Assembly (NCBI GenBank): GCA_028288625.1 | Contig: JAQBNI010000136.1 | Span: 1-32,866 of the forward strand | Direction of reading: 5' to 3' | Source of the DNA: Bacteroidota bacterium | Lineage (GTDB): Bacteria; Bacteroidota; Bacteroidia; Chitinophagales; JADIYW01 | Length of the DNA: 32,866 nt | Shown here: piece after piece, positions 25,322 to 32,865 of the stretch | How positions within the stretch are numbered: position 1 is the stretch's first letter | Layout of the letters: every line of letters begins with the position of its first letter | Notes under the pieces: model-generated | The model's input: only the letters and a program-made list of their open reading frames with translations | Database searches by the model: none | Told to the model about the DNA's origin: nothing | Translations under genes and position numbers: made by a program

Positions 25322-25825
25322 TTATTCCATTTCAATGAGCAGCTGATTTTTTTCTACTGCATCCTTCTTCTTTACATTTATATTTTTAACCACTCCATTC
25401 CCGCTCGCTTTTATAATATTTTCCATCTTCATCGCTTCCAGTATCAGGAGGTTATCCCCTTTATTTATTGACTGTCCCGCTTCCACCAGAATTTCCAGCA
25501 CCAATCCGGGCATAGGCGCTTTTACATGATCCATTTTTTCATTAGAGGCAACCGACATTCCCATTTTATCCAGCAAAATATCCAGTTCTGTTTGCAGGTT
25601 CAGATCGTAAATATTATTATTCACCCTGATCGAAAATCGTTTCAGGTTGTAATCCGCATGGATCACTTCCATATTATACGATTTATGATTCTGAAGAATG
25701 TGAAATTTGTTATCAAGCAATTTTACAAGGTCGATATCTGTGCTCTTTCCGTCGATCTTTATTTTATTATTCTCTAATTCAATTTCATGCGATTTATCAT
25801 CCTTATAAAAAACTTTGTACTTCAT
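25322..25825 (-). CDS. Biotinyl-domain protein (acyl-CoA carboxylase BCCP-like)
   Basis: A 167-residue protein whose C-terminal 70 residues are a biotinyl domain: KAPMPGLVLEI (102-112) and LEAMKMEN (129-136) with the biotin-accepting lysine K133. The N-terminal part (1-95) is a small beta-rich domain resembling the region before the biotinyl domain in propionyl- or methylcrotonyl-CoA carboxylase alpha chains. It is therefore probably the separate carrier subunit of an acyl-CoA carboxylase other than AccB (15656). No carboxylase or carboxyltransferase gene is next to it. It is the first gene of the minus-strand group and divergent from the M1 aminopeptidase. Shared transcription with the methyltransferase is uncertain because an inverted repeat lies between them. 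Confidence 0.87.
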   Translation of the reverse strand: MKYKVFYKDDKSHEIELENNKIKIDGKSTDIDLVKLLDNKFHILQNHKSYNMEVIHADYNLKRFSIRVNNNIYDLNLQTELDILLDKMGMSVASNEKMDHVKAPMPGLVLEILVEAGQSINKGDNLLILEAMKMENIIKASGNGVVKNINVKKKDAVEKNQLLIEME

Positions 25826-25907
25826 TTCAGGTTTATTATAGCACGATATTAAGTAATTAGCCTTTATTGATTACCTTTACTTTTTCAAACGATGTTAATA
25901 AGTCTTC

Positions 25908-28430
25908 ATGCGCAATACAAGTTTATTCGTACTTATTTTATTGATTTTCACGTCCTTACAAGCTGAATGCCCCAGGAAAAAAGGTAAAAAAAAGATCTCG
26001 AAACAATTAGATGAAGTAGTGATCACCCCTCAGAATTTCATCACCTCTTATAAAGCTTCCTATCGCAAATTTTTTGACCTGGAACACACAAAACTAACCA
26101 TCAAACCGGTTTTTAAAGAGAAGAAACTATACGGGTTAGCAGAAATTACTTTAAAGCCTCATTTTTATGATCAGAACGAATTGATTCTGGATGCGAAATG
26201 GATGAAAATTAATTCAGTGGAATTAAAAACTCCGGCGGGAAATAAAAAGCTGAATTATACTTATGACACTTTAAAACTAAAGATTGATCTTGGGAAAACT
26301 TTCACAAGAAATGATGATGTGAATGTATTGATCGATTATGTAGCACAGCCTTATATGGAAGACAGTGCACAGGTAGAAGACGGTCGCGGAATGTATTTTA
26401 TTGATGTGGAAGATAAAAATCCATACAAGCCGCCACATTTATGGACGCAGGGAGAAGAAGAATCGAATTCATGCTGGTTCCCGACACTGGATGCGACCAA
26501 CCAGAAAACAACGGAAGAAATTTTTGTTACGATAGATAATAACCTGGTGTCGTTATCGAACGGATTGCTGTTGGATACAAAGAATAATGCTGACGGAACG
26601 AAAACAGATCATTGGAAGCAGGATAAGCTGCATGCGCCATACCTGTTTTTTCTTGCAGTCGGCGATTATTACAAGTATGTAGATAAATGGCGCGATAAAG
26701 AGGTTTCTGCTTATACATTTCCTAAGTATAAAGATGCCGTCGGGGAAGTTTTTAAAAGCTTACCGGAGATGATGGAATTTTTCTCAAAAAAGCTCGGCGT
26801 GGATTTTGTATGGGATAAGCTGGCAAATATCATGGCTTATGATTATACAGCTGGCGCGATGGAAAATACTTCAGCAATTATTTACTATGAAAAACTTTTA
26901 TGCTATCACCAGCAACTGATCGATGATAATTTTGACTGGATCGTTTCGCACGAATTATTTCATCAGTGGTTTGGAGATCTTGTAACTACAGAATCCTGGG
27001 CGAACCTTACCCTGAATGAATCCATGGCGGACTACTCGGAATATTTATGGATGGAATATAAATATGGAAAGGATGAAGCAGATGCGTATAACCTTAATTC
27101 CCGCGGAAAATATATTCACAGCTCTAAGTTTAAAAATGAACCGATCATCAATTACTACTATGATAAGCCCCAGGATGAATTTGACGATATCAGGTACGAA
27201 AAAGGAGGACGCGTTTTACACATGCTTCGCAATTATATTGGTGATGAAGCATTTTTCAAATCGCTGAATAAATATTTAGTGGATAATAAATTTAAGAGCG
27301 CGGAACTGTCCGATCTGCGCAAAGCATTTGAAGAAGTAACAGGAGAAGATCTTAACTGGTTCTTTAACCAGTGGTGGCTGAATAAAGGTCATCCTATCCT
27401 GGATATTACACATAAGTATAATGAAAAAAATGAAACCATTGAATTAACTGTCCGGCAAACGCAAACCGATGCAGAAGCCCCAACTTTCCGCATTCCCACG
27501 AAGGTGGATATTTATATCAACGGAAAAAAAGAAACTAAATCTATTGATGTTACAGATCGTGTGATGACATTTTATTTTCCTGCAGCTTCCGCGCCGCAGC
27601 TGGTTAATTTTGATGCGGATAAAGTTTTATTGTGTGAAAAAACAGAAGACCTTAGTGAAGCCGAAAACATATTTAAATTCTATAATGCGCCTTTGTATGA
27701 AGATAGGCTGGAAGCACTTGATGCCCTTACATACAGGCAAAAAGATAACCCTGCCGTTCAAGGTGTATTTCTAAAAGCATTACAGGATAAAAACTGGAAC
27801 CTGCGAATAGAGGCTATTGCAGATATCGATGCGGATAAATATGCAGACAGAACACAGGTTTCCCTGGCGATACAAAAAATTATAAATACCGACGGCAGGT
27901 CGCAGGTGCGGGAAAAGGCAGTGAATAAAATTGCCAAGATCGAAAAAGATAAAAGCGCGGGCATTCTTGAAAATGTGATCAACAAAGATTCTTCTTACAT
28001 TACGATTGCTGCAGCATTGAACAATCTTCATACTTACAATAAAAATAAGTCATACGACTATGCTGTTAAATTATCTTCCATGGAAAGCACGGAGATCATG
28101 GCGATCATCGGCAAGATATTTAAAGATACAACAGCGGACAATCTTGAATTTTATAAGAAGGCGATCTGGTTGAATACTGCGAGAACTTTTTATTCGAATT
28201 TTAAATCTATCGGTGAATATTTAGAAATTGCTGACACCGGAATTTTACAAAAGGGAGTTATGTTTTTGAAAGATATTTACCAGTATGAAGAATCCAGCTA
28301 CAACACACTTGGAGCAAAACAGGTAATAAAAAATTTAAAATATTACTTTGAGGACAAGGCGAAGAAAGACAAACAGGCGGATATAAAGCTGCAGATTGTA
28401 AATAAGATCGCTTTTGATCTGTTCAATTAA
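25908..28430 (+). CDS. M1 family zinc aminopeptidase, exported
   Basis: An 840-residue metallo-aminopeptidase. A signal peptide (1-19) is followed by a basic segment and a beta-rich N-domain. The exopeptidase motif GAMEN is at 316-320, and the zinc site is HELFH (H348, H352) with E371 in NESMADY, spaced as in HExxH-x18-E. The N-domain segment GEEESNSCWFPTLD (about 182-195) is typical of this group. After a catalytic domain ending in FNQWWLNKGHP comes a beta domain and a helical C-terminal region (about 610-840) with HEAT-like repeats. It should remove N-terminal residues from peptides in the periplasm, for nutrition or turnover. No T9SS domain is present, which argues for a periplasmic location. 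Confidence 0.94.
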   Translation: MRNTSLFVLILLIFTSLQAECPRKKGKKKISKQLDEVVITPQNFITSYKASYRKFFDLEHTKLTIKPVFKEKKLYGLAEITLKPHFYDQNELILDAKWMKINSVELKTPAGNKKLNYTYDTLKLKIDLGKTFTRNDDVNVLIDYVAQPYMEDSAQVEDGRGMYFIDVEDKNPYKPPHLWTQGEEESNSCWFPTLDATNQKTTEEIFVTIDNNLVSLSNGLLLDTKNNADGTKTDHWKQDKLHAPYLFFLAVGDYYKYVDKWRDKEVSAYTFPKYKDAVGEVFKSLPEMMEFFSKKLGVDFVWDKLANIMAYDYTAGAMENTSAIIYYEKLLCYHQQLIDDNFDWIVSHELFHQWFGDLVTTESWANLTLNESMADYSEYLWMEYKYGKDEADAYNLNSRGKYIHSSKFKNEPIINYYYDKPQDEFDDIRYEKGGRVLHMLRNYIGDEAFFKSLNKYLVDNKFKSAELSDLRKAFEEVTGEDLNWFFNQWWLNKGHPILDITHKYNEKNETIELTVRQTQTDAEAPTFRIPTKVDIYINGKKETKSIDVTDRVMTFYFPAASAPQLVNFDADKVLLCEKTEDLSEAENIFKFYNAPLYEDRLEALDALTYRQKDNPAVQGVFLKALQDKNWNLRIEAIADIDADKYADRTQVSLAIQKIINTDGRSQVREKAVNKIAKIEKDKSAGILENVINKDSSYITIAAALNNLHTYNKNKSYDYAVKLSSMESTEIMAIIGKIFKDTTADNLEFYKKAIWLNTARTFYSNFKSIGEYLEIADTGILQKGVMFLKDIYQYEESSYNTLGAKQVIKNLKYYFEDKAKKDKQADIKLQIVNKIAFDLFN

Positions 28431-28438
28431 TCCTTTTC

Positions 28439-29014
28439 CTAAATAATATGTATCTGTGCAAACTGCTCGCTGTATAAATAATCTGATACGGCGAGTTGAA
28501 GTAAAATAAATTCCGCTTCCGGTTTTGCTATCCCCCGTGCAATGGTTACCATTTTATTTGAGGTGTCGAATTTGATCACCGTTCTTTGTTCATCGATCCA
28601 GTTGCCATTCCGGTTTGCCTGGTAAATTTCCACATCCGTGCGGATATTGGAGATATCTCTCACATCATAAAAATTTCTCCGGTAAAAAAATACAAGCGGT
28701 TTATCTGTGATAAAAAATTCTTTATTGACGATGATCCGCTCTCTTCCAAAAAACAACCAGATAAAAAAACTTGCTCCGCCCATGCCCAGCGCAAACCATC
28801 CCATAATGGAAATGATCAAACCTGCTTTTAACCAAAAGTGATGAATATGTAAGGTGAGCCTTACTAAAAAGTACAAGGCAAAGATCCATCCTAATGCAGC
28901 GATGATCATGGCGATCAGCGCCTTTGTATTTTTCTTTAATGGAATGCGTATCTCGAGCAGCTTTTTCTTATTAAAAACTTTCACCCGGTTTCGATATGGT
29001 TTATTTTCCTGCAT
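28439..29014 (-). CDS. Uncharacterised membrane protein with two TM helices
   Basis: A 191-residue protein of unknown function. Two hydrophobic helices (about residues 32-55 and 62-87) follow a basic N-terminus, and a cytosolic beta-rich domain follows them. That domain (FFITDKPLVFFYRRNFYDVRDISNIR, summarised here as its opening, then WIDEQRTVIKFDT and ARGIAKPEAEFILLQL) resembles the PH-like 'YdbS/YcxB-type' folds that follow paired TM helices in many bacterial proteins; this likeness is weak. It converges on the M1 peptidase gene (8 bp between stops) and is divergent from the GH1 gene across an inverted repeat. Confidence 0.6.
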   Translation of the reverse strand: MQENKPYRNRVKVFNKKKLLEIRIPLKKNTKALIAMIIAALGWIFALYFLVRLTLHIHHFWLKAGLIISIMGWFALGMGGASFFIWLFFGRERIIVNKEFFITDKPLVFFYRRNFYDVRDISNIRTDVEIYQANRNGNWIDEQRTVIKFDTSNKMVTIARGIAKPEAEFILLQLAVSDYLYSEQFAQIHII

Positions 29015-29050
29015 CTCCTTGTGAAGATAAAAAGATTTTTAACGCAAATA

Positions 29051-29127
29051 GTTGTAAGTAGAGAGGTGTAAGTAGTAAGATATCTTTAACTTTACTTTCT
29101 TACACTTATTACTCACGACTTACGACT
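29051..29127. repeat. Word-repeat inverted element (GTAAGTnG units)
   Basis: The left arm (29051-29081) contains GTTGTAAGTAG and GTGTAAGTAGTAAG. The right arm (29096-29127) reads, in reverse complement, GTCGTAAGTCGTGAG and AAGTGTAAG. The arms form an imperfect hairpin between the divergently transcribed membrane-protein and GH1 genes and end 5 bp before the GH1 ATG. Confidence 0.7.
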
Positions 29128-29132
29128 CATCA

Positions 29133-30311
29133 ATGAAGCTACAATTTCCGGAAGGATTTATTTGGGGAACATCAACCGCGGCATACCAGATCGAAACCGC
29201 GTCTGAAAATACATGGAAGGGATTGAAATGTCTGGATGGCACTACTTTCGATAAATGTTCGCAGCATGATCTTCACCGCGAGGAAGATCTCGAATATATT
29301 TGCCAGCTCAGCAACGGATATCGCATGAGCCACGATTGGGCAAAATTACAGAAGGCTCCGTTTGCAGCATTTGAAACAAAGGAAGTAGAAGCTTACCTGA
29401 AATTTATGCAGGAGCTGAAAAATCGCGGGATACATATCATGCTGGTCCTGCATCACTTTACCAACCCTTTATGGTTTGAGAAAGAAGGTGGGTGGGAGAA
29501 AGAAGGCAACCGGAAAATGTGGCTCGATTTTGTACAGAAAACTGTAGATACATTCGGGCATTTAGTGGATACATGGAATACATTCAACGAGCCGAACGTA
29601 TATATTTCCAATGGCTGGCTCACCGGCGGTTTTCCTCCTTATAAAAAAGGAAGATTATTTTTAGCGAGAAAAGTATTGAAAGAGATCGGCAGGGCGCACA
29701 ATGAAGCATACGATATCATCAAGAATAAATCCAACGCACCAATTGGCATTTCTCATAACACGGTGAAATTTGTGGGCGAAATTTTTCCGGGACAAATACT
29801 GGCGAAGATATTTGACTGGTGGTTTATGGAATATTGTCACAATCATTTTTTGAAACAGGATTTCCAGGGGTTGAGTTATTATGCGAAGATGCCTTTTCGT
29901 CCGCTGCCGTTGGATAATATTTACAGTCCGGGCAAGCTGGAAAAATTGGGAAGAAGAACAGACCTGATGTGGGAATATGATCCGAAAGGGTTTTACGAAG
30001 TTTTTCATCGTTACTGGAAAAAAACGAAGAAGCCGATCATTATTACGGAAAGCGGAATATGTACGCACGACCCTAAAGTGCGGATAGAAAGTATTAAAGA
30101 ATATTTGGGATGGGTGCACCAGGCGCAGCAGGATGGTATAGATATTCGCGGGTATTTTCACTGGAGCACAATTGATAATCACGAATGGAATTTGGGGCAA
30201 TACTATAAGTTCGGTTTAGTAAGTGTTGATTTTGAAACCGGCAAGCGAACGATGACTGAAGCAGGAACATTTATGGGAGAAGTAGCGAATAACAACAGCG
30301 TGGAGGTTTAA
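29133..30311 (+). CDS. Divergent glycoside hydrolase family 1 protein
   Basis: A 392-residue GH1 TIM-barrel enzyme, cytosolic (no signal peptide). It opens with FPEGFIWGTSTAAYQIE as in beta-glucosidases. The acid/base glutamate is E153 in NTFNEPN and the nucleophile E306 in IITESGI, so both retaining-mechanism residues are present. It ends with RGYFHWSTIDNHEWNLG and a FGLVSVDFETGKRT tail. At 392 residues it is shorter than the usual 440-480. The loop normally reading YRFSISW is YRMSHDWAKLQ, and the usual MDNFEW is IDNHEWN, suggesting altered sugar recognition. It stands alone between two short spacers. Beta-glycosidase activity is likely; the substrate is open. Confidence 0.88.
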   Translation: MKLQFPEGFIWGTSTAAYQIETASENTWKGLKCLDGTTFDKCSQHDLHREEDLEYICQLSNGYRMSHDWAKLQKAPFAAFETKEVEAYLKFMQELKNRGIHIMLVLHHFTNPLWFEKEGGWEKEGNRKMWLDFVQKTVDTFGHLVDTWNTFNEPNVYISNGWLTGGFPPYKKGRLFLARKVLKEIGRAHNEAYDIIKNKSNAPIGISHNTVKFVGEIFPGQILAKIFDWWFMEYCHNHFLKQDFQGLSYYAKMPFRPLPLDNIYSPGKLEKLGRRTDLMWEYDPKGFYEVFHRYWKKTKKPIIITESGICTHDPKVRIESIKEYLGWVHQAQQDGIDIRGYFHWSTIDNHEWNLGQYYKFGLVSVDFETGKRTMTEAGTFMGEVANNNSVEV

Positions 30312-30326
30312 ATTATTCATCAAATA

Positions 30327-30358
30327 TTTCTCATAAAATTTCTTTCTGCTTATCTTCG
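30327..30358 (+). promoter_or_regulatory. Promoter of the small secreted protein gene
   Basis: TTTC (30327-30330) and TATCTTCG (30351-30358) are separated by 20 bp; they match three of four and seven of eight positions of the Bacteroidota -33 and -7 elements. A start near 30365 would leave a leader of about 30 bases before the ATG at 30395. Confidence 0.45.
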
Positions 30359-30394
30359 TTTATAAATGAATTCTTCACGAACTAATTAAATATC

Positions 30395-30646
30395 ATGCGA
30401 GTCTTATCTTCTAAAATTGCATTAATGGTGCTGATCATATTATTTGCAATAAATAATTATGCTGCGAAAAATCCTCCTCCTAAAACAGAGAAAAAACCTA
30501 TACTCAATACGCGCAAGACAAATCCAAATTTCGATCCGAATAAAGGCATACTTGGAAAGCCGAAAGAAGAACGTGTGATCAAACGAAACCGCGATGAGCC
30601 TATAATAAAGAATAGGAGATATGAGCCGAAGCGTTTGCAAAAATAA
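30395..30646 (+). CDS. Small exported basic Pro/Lys/Arg-rich protein
   Basis: An 83-residue protein with a clear Sec signal peptide (about 1-23: basic start, then ALMVLIILFAINNYA, with a likely cut around the AA at 23-24). The mature part of about 60 residues is rich in Lys, Arg, Pro and Asn with no predicted globular core (for example KNPPPKTEKKP and RNRDEPIIKNRRYEP). There is no cysteine, so it is not a lipoprotein. A plausible promoter precedes it and its stop is 5 bp from the convergent Crp/Fnr stop. It could bind a polyanion such as LPS or DNA at the surface, which is a guess. I do not recognise the family. Confidence 0.62.
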   Translation: MRVLSSKIALMVLIILFAINNYAAKNPPPKTEKKPILNTRKTNPNFDPNKGILGKPKEERVIKRNRDEPIIKNRRYEPKRLQK

Positions 30647-30651
30647 ATTAA

Positions 30652-31248
30652 TTATTTCTTGAGAATTCTTTTTCGAATCCTGCTTAAAGAAACCGGCGTA
30701 ACACCGATGTAAGAAGCAATATATTGAAGTGGTACGCGATTCAGTAAGTTCGGTGTTTCATGTATGAGCCGCATATATCTTTCTTCAGGTGTATCCAGTA
30801 AATAAGAAGTGATGCGCTGCTGTAAAAATGCGAGATAATATTCAAGGATCAATCTGCCCACACGTTCAAATTTCGGACTTTTGTCATACAAGCTCTCAAG
30901 ATCTTTATAATCGATAATAAAAAGTTCGCTTTCTTCGATTGCCTGTATCGTTTGCGTGCAAGGCTGCTTCAGGATATTCGATTCAAAGCTTCCGATCAGT
31001 CCGTTCTCAAATGCAAGCAGGCAGGTGATCTCATTATCATTTTTCTCATAAAAAAAACGAAAGCCGCCTCTTAAAATAAACGCGATCTTGGTATTGACCT
31101 GGTTAGCTGTAATAAAATTCTCACCTTTTTTATAAGATTTTAGCGAGCCATATTGAATAAGCGTAGACCATTCTTTCGGTGTAAGAAATGTGATATCGTA
31201 ATGTTTTAAAACACGTTGCGCGGTAGGAATAATTTCCATCAGGTCCAT
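30652..31248 (-). CDS. Crp/Fnr-family transcriptional regulator
   Basis: A 198-residue regulator, counting from the ATG at 31248; a TTG at 31281 would add 11 residues and run into a palindrome. The N-terminal cyclic-nucleotide-binding-like domain (about 10-120) contains KKGENFITANQVNTKIAFIL, the usual jelly-roll glycine pattern. It lacks the arginine-containing cAMP cassette and the Fnr cysteine cluster. The C-terminal winged HTH reads VPLQYIASYIGVTPVSLSRIRKRI, a recognition helix of the Bacteroidota group. Such proteins are common near the genes they control, here possibly the 31292 gene 43 bp upstream. The effector is unknown. Confidence 0.9.
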   Translation of the reverse strand: MDLMEIIPTAQRVLKHYDITFLTPKEWSTLIQYGSLKSYKKGENFITANQVNTKIAFILRGGFRFFYEKNDNEITCLLAFENGLIGSFESNILKQPCTQTIQAIEESELFIIDYKDLESLYDKSPKFERVGRLILEYYLAFLQQRITSYLLDTPEERYMRLIHETPNLLNRVPLQYIASYIGVTPVSLSRIRKRILKK

Positions 31249-31262
31249 ACGTGAAGATAGCG

Positions 31263-31286
31263 AAACCTGCAGGGTTTTCAAACCCT
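31263..31286. repeat. Overlapping palindromes (AAACC/GGGTTT)
   Basis: Two overlapping inverted repeats share one arm: AAACC (31263-31267) with GGGTTT (31272-31277), and AGGGTTT (31271-31277) with AAACCCT (31280-31286). It lies between the 31292 gene and the Crp/Fnr ATG. It could be a terminator-like hairpin, an operator or a dispersed repeat. Confidence 0.65.
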
Positions 31287-31291
31287 ATCTC

Positions 31292-31825
31292 TTAAAATTG
31301 CTCGGTCTCGAGCGCAAAGTACAATATCAATTTATAGCCTTCCTTTGTTCGAAAATTAGCAGTTCCTAAAAATAATCCGTCATCGATCTTTTTAAGGTCA
31401 TCGCGTATTTGCCTGATAAACCACGGATTCCCCGGGAGGTCGTAATTCAGCGAAAAGACATCATTATCTCCATCAATCAGAGAATTTATAATTCCGGTTT
31501 CAAAATGGAACATGGTTTGTTTCGTTGGCCACAGTTCAATAAGATTAATTCCTTTTCCTTCATTTTTATTTACAAGATCGAATTGTTTTCCTTTCCAGGG
31601 CAGGAATGGAATATTCGTTAGGTATACACCAAGTGGATTTTGCAAATGCGCAATGCCGGATAATACTTTGCCGCGTGTGGGACCCTGAATTTCTTCCATT
31701 GCAGGAGTTTGCCCGGAAAGAAATAAAGTTTCCAGTTCCTGTTTTGTTTTTCCCATCAACGCATCTAATCGGTATTGTTTCAATGGATATTTTCCCTGTA
31801 AGAATGAAATGGACGGCACGTTCAT
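31292..31825 (-). CDS. Uncharacterised protein
   Basis: A 177-residue cytosolic protein with no signal peptide or TM helix that I cannot name. The N-terminal 50 residues are helical (GKTKQELETLFLSGQTPAMEE). The rest alternates short strands with Gly and aromatic residues (GKVLSGIAHLQNPLG, FLPWKGKQFD) and ends in a basic helix (WFIRQIRDDLKKIDDG) and strands (LFLGTANFRTKEGYK, ILYFALE). The pattern suggests a small beta-barrel, lipocalin-like fold, which is inference. It is upstream of the Crp/Fnr gene on the same strand with a palindrome between, so it may be regulated by or with that regulator. Confidence 0.6.
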   Translation of the reverse strand: MNVPSISFLQGKYPLKQYRLDALMGKTKQELETLFLSGQTPAMEEIQGPTRGKVLSGIAHLQNPLGVYLTNIPFLPWKGKQFDLVNKNEGKGINLIELWPTKQTMFHFETGIINSLIDGDNDVFSLNYDLPGNPWFIRQIRDDLKKIDDGLFLGTANFRTKEGYKLILYFALETEQF

Positions 31826-31917
31826 AAAATTGCTTTAGAAAGTAAATGTATAGATTTGAAATAATTATACCTATTACAACAGATAAATTATTTTAAAGAA
31901 AACTTTACAATAGATAA

Positions 31918-32865
31918 TTACCGGTTGAGGTTTGGGTTTTGCAATTCAATGCCGGGAACAGGAGATGGGTTTAAGTGTTGCTTGAAAAGATCCTGAAGGA
32001 AAATATAACCTGCATACAATTCAAATTCGTTGCGGACAACTATCTGCGGATGCAGGTAAAGCAGAACGCGTTTCCATTTTTTATTGTCATGTGTTTCTGT
32101 CAGGTCAATATATTCTTCAAACTGGTATTTATGGATCGTTACACCGGATAACATCAACTCCATTTTCTCGGGATGGAATTCAACAATGTAGTATAATCCT
32201 TCAATGTCAAAATCCTGTATCTGCAAATGATGAACGCCCTTTACACAATCCGATTTTGCATACATGCTGCCCATGTAAAAATAAGGATAGAATAATTCTT
32301 TATAGGGAAGGTTGAAAATGTCGAGCCAATTTTTCGCGACCTTCATTCGTTCATTAAAGAAATCATTTACTTTTATTTTCTTTTCTCTCTTATCAAAGGA
32401 GATCCATCGCTTCGTGTACCAGTCATAAAATTCGAATGCTTCCGCGAGGCGCAGCTTGTAATTAAATTGGGACGGTTCATACGCAACATAACCGGGATAA
32501 TAATATTTCAATGCCATCGATTTTGCATATTCCATTTCCAAAAGCATAGTATAGATGCCGACGCTGAACTTAGTATACTGCTGATCAAAAATTCCAATAA
32601 TGCTCGCCATGCTGTTAATACCCACATCAAAAAAACTGAAACCGATCAGTTTCCCATTGTCGTAAATATTTATTTCAAGCTTGTTAAAAATATTTTTATT
32701 GTAATTGTCGTACATGAATCCGGAAAGGCTTGAAGACGCATTGCCTTTAAAACGCTTTCGGTGTTCTTTATAAAGAATTTCTTTTTCTATGGTGATATTG
32801 AATGGTTGGATCTGGTAAGTAAACCTGGCGTTGTTTTTACGTACGAGTTTCTGCAATCTCCTCGA
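31918..32865 (-). CDS. ATE-family (aminoacyl-tRNA-protein transferase-like) protein, N-terminus outside window
   Basis: The open frame continues to the window end, so this is the C-terminal 316 residues of a longer gene; a TTG at 32856 is internal. The GNAT-like core of arginyl/leucyl-tRNA-protein transferases (ATE_C) is seen in GFSFFDVGINSMASIIGIFD, then KFSVGIYTMLLEMEYAKS, KYYYPGYVAYEPSQFNYKLR and YDWYTKRW. These enzymes move an amino acid from tRNA to a protein N-terminus to mark it for degradation. The usual CxKMxYK is PSQFNYK here, and the Cys-containing ATE_N domain is not visible. The C-terminal 100 residues (from about MGSMYAKSDC) are an added domain I do not recognise. Transferase fold is likely; substrate is unknown. 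Confidence 0.75.
   Translation of the reverse strand, partial: SRRLQKLVRKNNARFTYQIQPFNITIEKEILYKEHRKRFKGNASSSLSGFMYDNYNKNIFNKLEINIYDNGKLIGFSFFDVGINSMASIIGIFDQQYTKFSVGIYTMLLEMEYAKSMALKYYYPGYVAYEPSQFNYKLRLAEAFEFYDWYTKRWISFDKREKKIKVNDFFNERMKVAKNWLDIFNLPYKELFYPYFYMGSMYAKSDCVKGVHHLQIQDFDIEGLYYIVEFHPEKMELMLSGVTIHKYQFEEYIDLTETHDNKKWKRVLLYLHPQIVVRNEFELYAGYIFLQDLFKQHLNPSPVPGIELQNPNLNR

Noticed and set aside
25826-25907. A TATAAT-like hexamer before the biotinyl-protein gene as a sigma70-type promoter
   Set aside because: No TTGACA-like element lies 16-18 bp upstream, and Bacteroidota primary promoters do not use this consensus.
29661-30200. A 179-codon reading frame on the minus strand inside the GH1 gene
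   Set aside because: It lies fully antisense to a gene with intact catalytic motifs, has no recognisable domain, and its composition is what a reverse-complement shadow gives.
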